Shown here: positions 19,589-27,269 of the stretch, piece after piece | Layout of the letters: each line of letters begins with the position of its first letter | Position numbering within the stretch: position 1 is the first letter of the stretch | NCBI RefSeq assembly: GCF_032813545.1 | Contig: NZ_CP136520.1 | Location: forward strand, 1,792,001 to 1,856,000 | Source: Nodosilinea sp. E11 | GTDB taxonomy: Bacteria; Cyanobacteriota; Cyanobacteriia; Phormidesmidales; Phormidesmidaceae | Length of the DNA: 64,000 nt | Reading direction: 5' to 3' | The notes under the pieces: generated by a model | What the model saw: only the letters and a program-made list of their open reading frames with translations | The model's database searches: none | What the model was told of the DNA's origin: nothing | Made by a program: the position numbers and the translations under genes

Positions 19589-20083
19589 AGGATGCCAGGG
19601 ACCTATCCAGGAGTAGGGTGGGTTGGGAAAAACGCTAACGCGGGAGGCGACTGTTTGAACACTGTATTCAGACTGGTCTCGAAAGTAGAAAAATTAATTA
19701 CTAAATAAAAGAATCTATCCGATCTATCTCCAAAGATGGAGAAGAATCACCCGATTAACGTCGTGAATTGAGATCAAAACCTGAGCAGAACTCGTACATT
19801 TGTTCTGCCAGCAAAGGTTTATTAGCTTTGGTTTGGTCTGCGCTAAGGCAGCACGCTGAGATAGGGATAACCTACACCATAACTCTGAGGAAAATTGCCC
19901 CTCTGGGCCAGGCTGCAATAAATGCTTATGGCCGCTTCTAAGTTGATGGATAGTTATGTATTAACCTTAACATTTGTCCCCCCTGGGGGGAATCGGTAAT
20001 TTATCTTTAGCAATCAACCGGGTTTCTAAAGACAGTGCAGCTAAGGCCCCTAGACGGTACACCTAGACGAGGTTATCTATAGT
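19589..20083. other. 495-base divergent spacer
   Basis: Promoter region for rsh (leftward) and the patD-like gene (rightward). AT-rich around 19690-19740 (attaattactaaataaaag). The minus-strand frame 19724-19918 has no ribosome binding site or recognisable similarity and is not called. No RNA gene was recognised. Confidence 0.4.
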
Positions 20084-20434
20084 ATGAAGCATGCCCTAGC
20101 CACCCTGCGATCGCATCTCCAAGCCTTAGAAACTATGGCCCAGGCAACCCATCCTGACAGGGCTGGGCTACAGCAGCAGTTTTTGTTAGCCCAGCAGCAT
20201 TTTCAGCACCAAATTTTGCCCTTGGGTGACCAAACACCTAGCGCTCAGCCGATCATCACTGAAATCAACCGCACCCTGCGGCTATTGGCCATGGATGTAG
20301 CCTTTTTGCAAACGGCCCGCCAGTCTATTACTACCCAACAGCGCCAGCGCCAGCTGGGCGACAAGCTAGCCCAGCTGTTGGGGTTTTGTGCCGCATTAGC
20401 CCCAGTGCTCAACCCAGGAGCGATTGAGGAATAG
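20084..20434 (+). CDS. patD: PatD-like heterocyst frequency control protein
   Basis: 116-residue helical protein. The central block TEINRTLRLLAMDVAFLQTA RQSITTQQR resembles the conserved core of PatD, a small protein that modulates FtsZ and heterocyst frequency in Anabaena. Relatives occur in filamentous cyanobacteria that do not form heterocysts too, so it does not prove that this organism does. Recognition is from memory of the core motif and should be confirmed by a profile search. Confidence 0.65.
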   Translation: MKHALATLRSHLQALETMAQATHPDRAGLQQQFLLAQQHFQHQILPLGDQTPSAQPIITEINRTLRLLAMDVAFLQTARQSITTQQRQRQLGDKLAQLLGFCAALAPVLNPGAIEE

Positions 20435-20515
20435 CCTTCTGGGCTTCTAGGCCTCCCCCCTTAAAGTGGTTTAATAGGAGAGATTTCTTGGGTCGGCCAA
20501 GCGGGAGTAAATGCC

Positions 20516-21088
20516 TTGTATCAATGTCCTAAAGAAGGTGATGTCAACCTTCAAGACAGCCAGCTAGCACCGGGACTACCGGTCAAAGCCTGTCCCAGCT
20601 GCGGCGGTAGCTGGATTCCACCAGAACAGTACATCAACTGGCAGCGTCCCCAGATTGATCCCGACGCCTCGCCTCGGGTCTCGGTGCTGCCCCTATCGCT
20701 CAATCCTCCCTTTCAGCCCGCCGCCCTCGACAACCGGGCGGCCCTGTGCCCCGACTGTCGGAGCTACCTGGTGCGGGGGCGCATTACCCTTCAGCAGGTG
20801 TCGTTCTATGTAGAGCGCTGCCCCAACTGCAACGGTATCTGGTGCGACGACGGCGAGTGGGAGATGTTGCAGCAGCTGGAGTTGCATACCCACATTGAGT
20901 ATATTTTTTCGGCTGACTGGCAGGGCCAAGTGCGTGAACTAGAGCATACTGAACGGGAAAAACAGGCCACGATCGATAAGTTGGGGCCAGAAATTGCCCA
21001 CCGCGTCTTTGAATTGGCCAATCTGCTAGAAGAGCACCCGAATGGGGATTTTGGCGTGGCGTATTTGATGCGGCGGGTTGATCAGTAG
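20516..21088 (+). CDS. zinc-ribbon (zf-TFIIB) protein
   Basis: 190 residues with two zinc-binding units. The first combines YQCPK with ACPSCGGSW (about residues 4-32). The second is a zf-TFIIB ribbon, LCPDCRSY...VERCPNCNGIWCDDGEWEML (about 75-120), followed by a charged helical tail. It starts with TTG at 20516, supported by GGGAG eight bases upstream; the ATG at 20511 is in another frame. The function of this family is unknown. Confidence 0.85.
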   Translation: MYQCPKEGDVNLQDSQLAPGLPVKACPSCGGSWIPPEQYINWQRPQIDPDASPRVSVLPLSLNPPFQPAALDNRAALCPDCRSYLVRGRITLQQVSFYVERCPNCNGIWCDDGEWEMLQQLELHTHIEYIFSADWQGQVRELEHTEREKQATIDKLGPEIAHRVFELANLLEEHPNGDFGVAYLMRRVDQ

Positions 21089-21169
21089 GCGGGTAGAAGG
21101 GTGGATGGGTGGGTGCTTATACCGTCATAGACGGTTGGCCTTCATTCGTGCTGCATTTCTCTCTCTCAT

Positions 21170-21267
21170 TAATTAATTCTCAATCCCTTTACCCCTTCAC
21201 CCGCCTACCCATCCACCCCCTTCCCCCACGCTTACCCCCCCTTACCCCTCCACCCCCTTCCCCCTCC
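21170..21267 (+). repeat. pyrimidine-rich tract before the ABC ATPase gene
   Basis: About 90 bases that are almost entirely C and T with a few A (cacccgcctacccatccacc, then repeated CCCCCTTCCCCC-like blocks). The part near 21204-21220 can pair with the purine-rich 21095-21112 just after the zinc-ribbon gene (GGTGGATGGGT with ACCCATCCACC). Confidence 0.5.
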
Positions 21268-22896
21268 ATGCCCGACGCTCTACTTGCCCTCGACAGCTTC
21301 TCGGTCACCTACCCGGGCCAGGAGGAGCGCGCGGTAGACCGGGTATCGCTGAATCTATCTGCTGGGGAAAAGCTGGGGTTGGTGGGCGAGTCGGGCTGCG
21401 GCAAGAGCACCCTGGGGCGGGCGGCGCTGCGGTTGTTGCCCAAAGCCACGGAACTGCGGGGGCGGGTGTGGTTTAACGGTGAATCGGTGCTTGACTTCAG
21501 CCCCCAGCGGCTGCGACGGTTTCGGGGTGAGGCGATCGCCCTGGTGTTTCAAGACCCAATGACGCGGCTGAACCCGTTGATGACCATTGGCGATCACTGT
21601 ACTGAAACCCTGCGAGCCCACCGCCCCGAGGTGTCGGCGGCAGCGGCTAAGGAACGGGCGATCGCGGTACTAGAAGCGGTCAATATTCAGGCTAGCCGAT
21701 TTGGCCAATACCCCCACGAGTTTAGCGGCGGCATGCGTCAGCGGGTGGCGATCGCCCTGGCGATGATTTTAGAGCCCAAGCTGATTGTGGCCGACGAGCC
21801 GACCACCAGTCTCGATGTCACCGTGTCGGCCCAAATTCTCGATGAGCTGACCCGGCTGTGCGATGAGTTGGGCACCGCCCTGGTGCTGATCTCTCACGAT
21901 CTATCGCTGGTGGCGGAGTACTGCGATCGCGTTGCCGTCATGTACCAGGGCCGGATGGTAGAAGCGGGCACCGCCGCTACGGTGTTTCAACACCCCCAGG
22001 ATGACTACACGCGATCGTTAGTTAACTCAGCCCTACAAATGCAGCAGGCAGAAGGGCTAGCCTACACCGCCCGTTCCCCCGACCCTATTCTGCGCCTCAC
22101 CGATGTCAGCCAGCACTACACCCTAGAGTCTAACCCCATTGCCCGGCTGCTAGGCGGTCAACCGGCCCAGGTGATCAAGGCTGTAGATGGTGTTTCCCTC
22201 GATATTTTTCCGGGCGAAGTGGTGGGGCTAGTGGGCGAGTCGGGCTGCGGCAAGAGCACCCTGTCGCGCACCATTTTGCAACTGGTCAAACCCACGGCGG
22301 GGCAGGTCAAGTTTGAGGGCACCGAACTCACCACCCTCTCTCGCGAAGCCATGCGGCAGCAGCGACGGCAGCTGCAAATGGTGTTCCAAGACCCTCATGC
22401 CTGCCTCAACCCAATGATGACTGTCGGCAAAAGCATCGCCGACCCGCTGCTGATCCACGGGCTGGCCACAGTGGCTGAAGCCGAAAAACAAACCCACGAC
22501 ATGCTGGCCCGCGTCGGCCTTACCCCCACCGCCGACTATTTTCACCGCTTTCCGGGCGATCTCTCGGGCGGGCAACAGCAGCGAGTGGCGATCGCCCGCG
22601 CCCTGATCACCAAGCCCAAGCTGGTGATCTGCGATGAGCCGGTTAGCATGCTCGACGCCACGGTGCAAACCCAAGTGCTTGAGCTGATGATCGCCCTCAA
22701 GCACGAGTTTGATCTTACCTACCTATTTATTACCCACGACCTATGGGTAGCGCGGTTTATGTGCGATCGCATTGCGGTCATGCAGCAGGGCAAAATTGTC
22801 GAACTGGCCGAAACTCAAACTCTGTTTGCCTCACCCCAACATCCCTATACTCAGACCCTCTTACAAGCAGCGCCCCTGCTAACCACTCAAAACTAG
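21268..22896 (+). CDS. ABC transporter ATPase, fused DppD-DppF type
   Basis: 542 residues holding two complete ATPase domains, as in fused oligopeptide/dipeptide/nickel-type ATPases. Domain 1 (about 1-255) has GESGCGKSTLGRAAL, LSG-type signature FSGGMRQRVAIAL and LIVADEPTTSLD. Domain 2 (about 280-540) has GESGCGKSTLSRTIL, LSGGQQQRVAIARAL and LVICDEPVSMLD. No permease or binding-protein gene is adjacent, so partners must be encoded elsewhere. The ATG at 21268 is chosen because the upstream extension is a low-complexity proline-rich translation of a pyrimidine tract. Confidence 0.93.
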   Translation: MPDALLALDSFSVTYPGQEERAVDRVSLNLSAGEKLGLVGESGCGKSTLGRAALRLLPKATELRGRVWFNGESVLDFSPQRLRRFRGEAIALVFQDPMTRLNPLMTIGDHCTETLRAHRPEVSAAAAKERAIAVLEAVNIQASRFGQYPHEFSGGMRQRVAIALAMILEPKLIVADEPTTSLDVTVSAQILDELTRLCDELGTALVLISHDLSLVAEYCDRVAVMYQGRMVEAGTAATVFQHPQDDYTRSLVNSALQMQQAEGLAYTARSPDPILRLTDVSQHYTLESNPIARLLGGQPAQVIKAVDGVSLDIFPGEVVGLVGESGCGKSTLSRTILQLVKPTAGQVKFEGTELTTLSREAMRQQRRQLQMVFQDPHACLNPMMTVGKSIADPLLIHGLATVAEAEKQTHDMLARVGLTPTADYFHRFPGDLSGGQQQRVAIARALITKPKLVICDEPVSMLDATVQTQVLELMIALKHEFDLTYLFITHDLWVARFMCDRIAVMQQGKIVELAETQTLFASPQHPYTQTLLQAAPLLTTQN

Positions 22897-23559
22897 CTTC
22901 TCTCAAGTTTTTTCGAGAACAGGTTGAGAATTTATGGGACGGCTGTAATCAGAGACATTTTATTGGCAAAGAAATCTGTACTTTCGTTGAGGAAATTCGA
23001 AACATTTCCAGTTAGAACTATAAGCGCTACCAGCAGCTTATAGCGGTTCTCGGACAAGATATAGTGACCCCTGCTCGAAATGATGGGTGACAGCCATCCG
23101 GGGTTGGCTAGATGAGGTGGAAAGCCAACTTCGGCCCCCATCCAGTAGTTCTCTACTCAGCCACACCAACATTGGGAAGGCTTAGGCGTTGACGAGTGAT
23201 TGAGGGCAAGCCTCATGGGAGGATAGAACCTCCTATGAAAGAACTCACCTCCCGGTCAGAACCTCTTCCGGTAGGCTTCCAGGTAGGCACTTCGACCCAG
23301 TTCCAGCGCGATCGCCTTACCCACCTCTGCTTTGCGGCGAACCTGACAAAGGCTAGGACAGCTTGTTCGCAGTCAAGCACCCCCTGCGGTTGCAGGTGTA
23401 AGCCGTTGGGCCATAGGCCCCGAATGCTAGCTTTGGCCGCAATCCTGGCCCACTTATAGCTGTAGCCAGTTCGGTTAAGACATGTCTCCTCAGAACGTTT
23501 GAACGTTCGAACGTTTCTAAGGTTTCTGGATGTCCTAACCCAAGTGACTATGGCTATAG
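22897..23559. other. 663-base spacer, probable decayed mobile or foreign DNA
   Basis: No intact gene is seen. A + strand frame, 23087-23185, encodes 32 residues ending SSSSLLSHTNIGKA, with no start or ribosome binding site, like the tail of a broken gene. Two purine/pyrimidine hairpin-forming blocks (e.g. GGAGG..CCTCC at 23217-23236) follow, then three tandem octamers at 23493-23516. I could not identify the source. Confidence 0.4.
23493..23516. repeat. three tandem 8-bp repeats GAACGTTY
   Basis: GAACGTTT, GAACGTTC and GAACGTTT stand head to tail. Each contains the palindrome AACGTT, so the block is also symmetric. It could be an operator array or the remains of a repeat. It lies 44 bases beyond the stop of the small minus-strand gene at 23560-23808. 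Confidence 0.75.
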
Positions 23560-23808
23560 TTAACGTTTTGGCAATTTTCCCAAAAGCTCAATCATCAACA
23601 GGGCACTCCCGCTGGCAAAAGCACCGCCGAGCATGCCATGGGCGACCCGAACCTTAGGCGCTTCGGTGAGGCAATGTTCAGGTAGTGCTTCTGATGTGCT
23701 ACACGCTCGGCCCTCAACCCGCGCTGCACCACCGCCCAAAATGATCCCTGCCCCAAGCACTAAGGTAGCTGCCCATACCAAGCGGTTTTTTTCGCGTTGA
23801 ATAAACAT
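23560..23808 (-). CDS. small two-helix membrane protein, hypothetical
   Basis: 82 residues beginning MFIQREKNRLVWAATLVLGA. One hydrophobic helix (about 10-27) is followed by a small loop with two cysteines (ACSTSEALPEHCL) and a second hydrophobic helix (about 57-76) with a basic end (KLPKR). A signal-anchor plus second helix topology is a good sign of a real gene, but I do not recognise it. It lies about 150 bases upstream of glgX's 3' end on the same strand; glgX precedes it in transcription order. Confidence 0.5.
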   Translation of the reverse strand: MFIQREKNRLVWAATLVLGAGIILGGGAARVEGRACSTSEALPEHCLTEAPKVRVAHGMLGGAFASGSALLMIELLGKLPKR

Positions 23809-23957
23809 TTAGGTAGTTGACAAACGGTGGATTTAGAATACCCACCTCCATCAACGTTGATAACGCACAACTTGCCATAATTCTTTCCGGATTGAGCCTA
23901 AGCCTTGAGGCCAGCCTAAGGTTTGCCGGTAGGTGGGGGGTTATGCCAGTTTCACGC

Positions 23958-26087
23958 CTAAATCAACCGCTGCAAGACCATCAGCGATCGCGCCGCCACC
24001 GGAATACTCTTATCGCCGGTAACAATCCGCTCTTCACTGACAAACCGAGCTTCGGTGGTGTCGATCACTACCGACCAATGGTGGGCTTGAAACAGCTCAG
24101 CCAGATGGAACTCAATCGTTTCGTAGTGGGCGTTGAAAAACATCAAAAAGTCGTTGTCGCTAATCCGCTCTCCCTGCTTGCCGGGGCTAGGGATCTTGTC
24201 GCCGTTGAGAAAGACGCCAATCGATTTGATGTAGCCAATATCCCACTGGTCTTGGGTCATCTCGGTGCCATCGGGGTTCTGCCAGCTAATATCGGTTACC
24301 CCAAAGCCGTGGATGGGCTGCCCCTGAAACCACTTGCGCCGACGAAATACCGGGTGCTGCCGCCGAAAGAAAATCAGCTCTCGGCAAAAATTAATTAGGT
24401 CTTCGTTGCCCTCGGGCAGGTGCCAGTCAAACCAAGAAATCACGTTGTCTTGGCAGTAGGCGTTGTTGTTACCCCGCTGGGTGCGGCCCATTTCGTCGCC
24501 CCCCAGCAGCATCGGCACCCCTTGAGACAGCATTAGGGTGGTCAAAAAGTTGCGTCGCTGCTGCTCGCGCAGTCGCAGCACCTCAGGCTCATCGGTCAGC
24601 CCTTCGATCCCACAGTTCCAGGACGAATTATTGCTTTCCCCATCCTGGTTATTTTCTTCATTAGCGTCGTTGTGCTTGTCGTTGTAGCTGACCAGATCGT
24701 TGAGGGTAAAGCCGTCGTGGGCGGTGATGAAATTAATGCTGGCGTTGGGCTGCCGTCCATTCATCTGAAAGTAGAGATCGGGGCTGCCGGTGAGGCGGTA
24801 GGCAAACTCACCCAGGGTTTCATCTTGCCCCCGCCAAAAATCGCGCACGGTATCGCGATATTTGCCGTTCCACTCCGACCAGTTGACCGGAAAGTTGCCC
24901 ACTTGGTAGCCGCCCATGCCCACATCCCAGGGTTCAGCAATTAGCTTTACCCCGGCCAGCAGGGGGTCTTGATGGATCAGGTCAAAGAAGGCCGACAGCC
25001 GGTCAACGTCGTACAGTTCTCGCGCCAGGGCTGAGGCCAGGTCAAACCGAAAGCCATCCACGTGCATGTCGCCCACCCAAAAGCGCAGGCTATCCATAAT
25101 CAGCTTTAGCACCTGGGGGCTGCGCATGTGCAACGAGTTGCCACAGCCGGTAAAGTCCATGTAGTAGCGCGGGTCATCTTCCATTAGACGGTAGTAGCTG
25201 ACGTTGTCAATGCCCCGCAGCGAGAGGGTTGGCCCCATGTGATTGCCTTCACCCGTGTGGTTATACACCACATCGAGAATCACTTCGATACCCGCCTGGT
25301 GCAGGGCTTTCACCATCTCCTTAAATTCTTTTACCTGCTCCCCCAGCCCGCCGCTAGAGCTATAGCCCGAGAAGGGAGCAAAAAAGTTAATCGAGTCGTA
25401 GCCCCAGTAGTTTTTCAGCCCCTTGTCAACCAGATGGCCAGGGCAAGAGAGATAGTGGTGAATCGGCATCAACTCTACAGCGCTAACGCCCAGCCGTTGC
25501 AGGTGCTCGATCGCAACCGGGTGAGCCATGCCCGCGTAGGTACCCCGCAATTCTTTGGGAATATCGGGGTGCTGTTTAGTAAACCCTTTGACATGCACTT
25601 CGTAGATGACGGTCTCGTGCCAGGGAGTGCGCAGCAGAGTATCGTCTTCCCAGTCAAAGGTTTCGTCGACCACAACCGACTTGGGCATCAGGGCCATACT
25701 GTCGAGGTCAGAAAAAGAGAGGTCTGCGTCGGGGCTATCCCAGTCGTAGCCAAAGATCTCTGGCCCACTGCCCACCTCGCCCGAAATCGCTTTGGCGTAG
25801 GGGTCAATCAACAGTTTGTTGGGGTTGAAGCGGTGCCCTTCGTGGGGAGCGTAGGGGCCATGTACCCGGTAGCCATACTCTTGACCAGGGCCAATGCCGG
25901 GTAGATAGCCGTGCCAGACAAAATTGCTCACCTCGGTAAGCGGCACCCGGGTTTCAGTGCCGTCTTTGTCGAAGAGACAAAGCTCAACCGCCGTTGCATG
26001 TTCAGAGAAGAGTGCAAAGTTGGTGCCCTTATGATCCCAATGGGCACCAAGGGGATAGACATCACCGGGCCAAACTGCAACGTACAT
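23958..26087 (-). CDS. glgX: glycogen debranching enzyme (isoamylase-type GH13)
   Basis: 709 residues that hydrolyse alpha-1,6 branches of glycogen. An N-terminal CBM48 (about 10-100, WDHKGTNFALFSEHATAVEL) precedes the GH13 barrel. Regions I-IV are visible: DVVYNHT, GFRFDLAS (nucleophile Asp), LIAEPWDVG (acid Glu) and FITAHDG (transition-state Asp). The ATG at 26087 opens MYVAVWPGDVYPLGAHW, as in relatives. No other glycogen gene is nearby. Confidence 0.96.
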   Translation of the reverse strand: MYVAVWPGDVYPLGAHWDHKGTNFALFSEHATAVELCLFDKDGTETRVPLTEVSNFVWHGYLPGIGPGQEYGYRVHGPYAPHEGHRFNPNKLLIDPYAKAISGEVGSGPEIFGYDWDSPDADLSFSDLDSMALMPKSVVVDETFDWEDDTLLRTPWHETVIYEVHVKGFTKQHPDIPKELRGTYAGMAHPVAIEHLQRLGVSAVELMPIHHYLSCPGHLVDKGLKNYWGYDSINFFAPFSGYSSSGGLGEQVKEFKEMVKALHQAGIEVILDVVYNHTGEGNHMGPTLSLRGIDNVSYYRLMEDDPRYYMDFTGCGNSLHMRSPQVLKLIMDSLRFWVGDMHVDGFRFDLASALARELYDVDRLSAFFDLIHQDPLLAGVKLIAEPWDVGMGGYQVGNFPVNWSEWNGKYRDTVRDFWRGQDETLGEFAYRLTGSPDLYFQMNGRQPNASINFITAHDGFTLNDLVSYNDKHNDANEENNQDGESNNSSWNCGIEGLTDEPEVLRLREQQRRNFLTTLMLSQGVPMLLGGDEMGRTQRGNNNAYCQDNVISWFDWHLPEGNEDLINFCRELIFFRRQHPVFRRRKWFQGQPIHGFGVTDISWQNPDGTEMTQDQWDIGYIKSIGVFLNGDKIPSPGKQGERISDNDFLMFFNAHYETIEFHLAELFQAHHWSVVIDTTEARFVSEERIVTGDKSIPVAARSLMVLQRLI

Positions 26088-26453
26088 AGCGAAAAGTTGT
26101 ATAGGTGGATTGAATGGCGATCAGGCCGACTATTTGGCCAACATCGACTCCCCCAAACGCCTGGGCAGCATCTCAGGAAAACCTAAGGGGGCCTCAACCA
26201 GAGTCTGAGGCCGAAAGCCCGTCAGCGAATGAGTTGAATTCAAGTTTGGAGACCGATGCAGACCGCGGCTGCTTCTCTGAGATGAGCTTGAAACAGCCAT
26301 TCCAAGTTGACGCGTTAAGCTAATCTCGCAACGATGCCGTCCTAAAAGGCCGTGGCTTTCGTGGCTTGAAGATGAAAAACGATATATCAGAGGATTCTAA
26401 AAAAATAGCAAAGTCTTTTCTACCGGGAATCTATCCAAGGAAGGAGCACAAGC
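26088..26453. other. glgX upstream spacer
   Basis: No gene recognised. The leftward part must hold the glgX promoter. Its right end carries the ribosome binding site of the first micro-ORF (GGAAGGAG, 26439-26446). Confidence 0.4.
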
Positions 26454-26618
26454 TTGGGGGATTTAGTCAGGGGTGTCGGTCTTAGCCGATACGGCCCTTT
26501 GCCGCTGGAGTCACCGCTGGTTCCTCCATTTGGAGGCTTGGTGTTGCAGCTGAGGGCGATCGCTCGGGAGCCAATTTCATGGCTGCCTGAGCACGATCCC
26601 TCTAGGGTTCTTGCCTAG
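26454..26618 (+). CDS. possible small ORF upstream of psaA, 54 codons
   Basis: TTG at 26454 follows GGAAGGAG (26439-26446) by seven bases. The frame reads MGDLVRGVGLSRYGPLPLES and continues through a proline-rich, then a hydrophobic/helical part (GGLVLQLRAIAREP) to TAG at 26616-26618. I do not recognise it. Support is the ribosome binding site and the open frame only. It could be a coincidence in a GC-rich region. Confidence 0.4.
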   Translation: MGDLVRGVGLSRYGPLPLESPLVPPFGGLVLQLRAIAREPISWLPEHDPSRVLA

Positions 26619-26629
26619 GAGGGGCAATC

Positions 26630-26698
26630 ATGACGGCTCAAGGGACTCAACCCATGTTTAGGGTCACTCTGCCGCACCTCACACTATATATATGGTGA
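26630..26698 (+). CDS. possible 22-residue micro-ORF ending inside a palindrome
   Basis: ATG at 26630 is preceded by AGGAGG (26617-26622) at an ideal seven-base spacing; that site overlaps the stop codon of the upstream small frame. It reads MTAQGTQPMFRVTLPHLTLY-IW and ends at TGA 26696-26698, in the loop of the hairpin 26682-26708. The arrangement resembles a leader peptide or translationally coupled pair, but this is inference. Confidence 0.35.
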   Translation: MTAQGTQPMFRVTLPHLTLYIW

Positions 26699-26708
26699 AT
26701 ATATAGTG
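26682..26708. repeat. 10-bp perfect palindrome CACTATATAT / ATATATAGTG
   Basis: Arms 26682-26691 and 26699-26708 with a 7-base loop. It is AT-rich, so it may be an operator or melt easily in DNA; as RNA it would place a stop codon in the loop. It lies about 435 bases upstream of the psaA -10 box. Confidence 0.7.
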
Positions 26709-26942
26709 ATGCCGACCATACCTTGCGATCGCCGATCGCTAGCGGCCTGACCCTCGCCCCTCGTAGCTGGCTGAAAAATGTTGGGCCAGGGTGGCCGCAA
26801 TGATGGGGTCGTTAGCCTGCCGCAATAGGGTCATGATCGATACATCCTGTGGGTTTGTAGATTTAACTACAGTGCGATCGCCCCTATTTCGGAAACTTTA
26901 AGCCCCCCGCAAACCCCCCAAAGATCAAGCATTATCCGTTGA

Positions 26943-26960
26943 TAATTAACATTAATTAAC
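26943..26960 (-). promoter_or_regulatory. HLR1-like direct repeat, candidate RpaB site
   Basis: On the minus strand this reads GTTAATTA-AT-GTTAATTA: two identical octamers separated by two bases, the geometry of the high-light regulatory element HLR1 (consensus of two G/T-TTACA-W-W units two bases apart). TTAAT replaces TTACA in both units, so binding is doubtful. It is about 200 bases upstream of the psaA -10 box; psaAB is a known RpaB target. Confidence 0.4.
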
Positions 26961-27142
26961 AAAAAGAGAGTCTATTAGGCGATTTGGAGATCATGGCCCG
27001 CCTCTTTATTGAGTTTTGTTAATAGAACGCCCTTCCAATGATCAATTTTGTGATCAGAGCAATTCCAGAAGCCTCATGGATCAAGGGATTCCGCAGATTG
27101 AATTATTGTTAACCTCCGTCAAAAAGCGTCAAATTGCGAGAC

Positions 27143-27148
27143 TATAAT
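27143..27148 (+). promoter_or_regulatory. psaA -10 box
   Basis: Perfect TATAAT 122 bases before the psaA start codon. The position 17 bases upstream (27120-27125) is CAAAAA, a poor -35, as expected for an activator-dependent photosynthesis promoter. A weak HLR1-like pair overlaps it at 27108-27125. The predicted leader can fold TGTACC/GGTACA (27180-27185 with 27206-27211). Confidence 0.6.
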
Positions 27149-27269
27149 GCTCAAGAGCAATCACCGCCTAAGTATCACTTGTACCTGTGGGCAGCCTTGC
27201 ACTCGGGTACAGTTCTAGCCAAGGCGATTGATTCTCGATTTGCTTTTGTCTAGAGAGAGGAGAGTCTCC

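Noticed and set aside
20084..20434. Use of the PatD-like gene as evidence of heterocysts
   Set aside because: Related proteins occur in non-heterocystous cyanobacteria, and no nitrogen-fixation or heterocyst gene is in the window.
23196..23459. 87-codon plus-strand frame
   Set aside because: Composition is not protein-like (many Cys, Arg, Thr), no ribosome binding site, and it crosses inverted repeats; the opposite strand is open as well.
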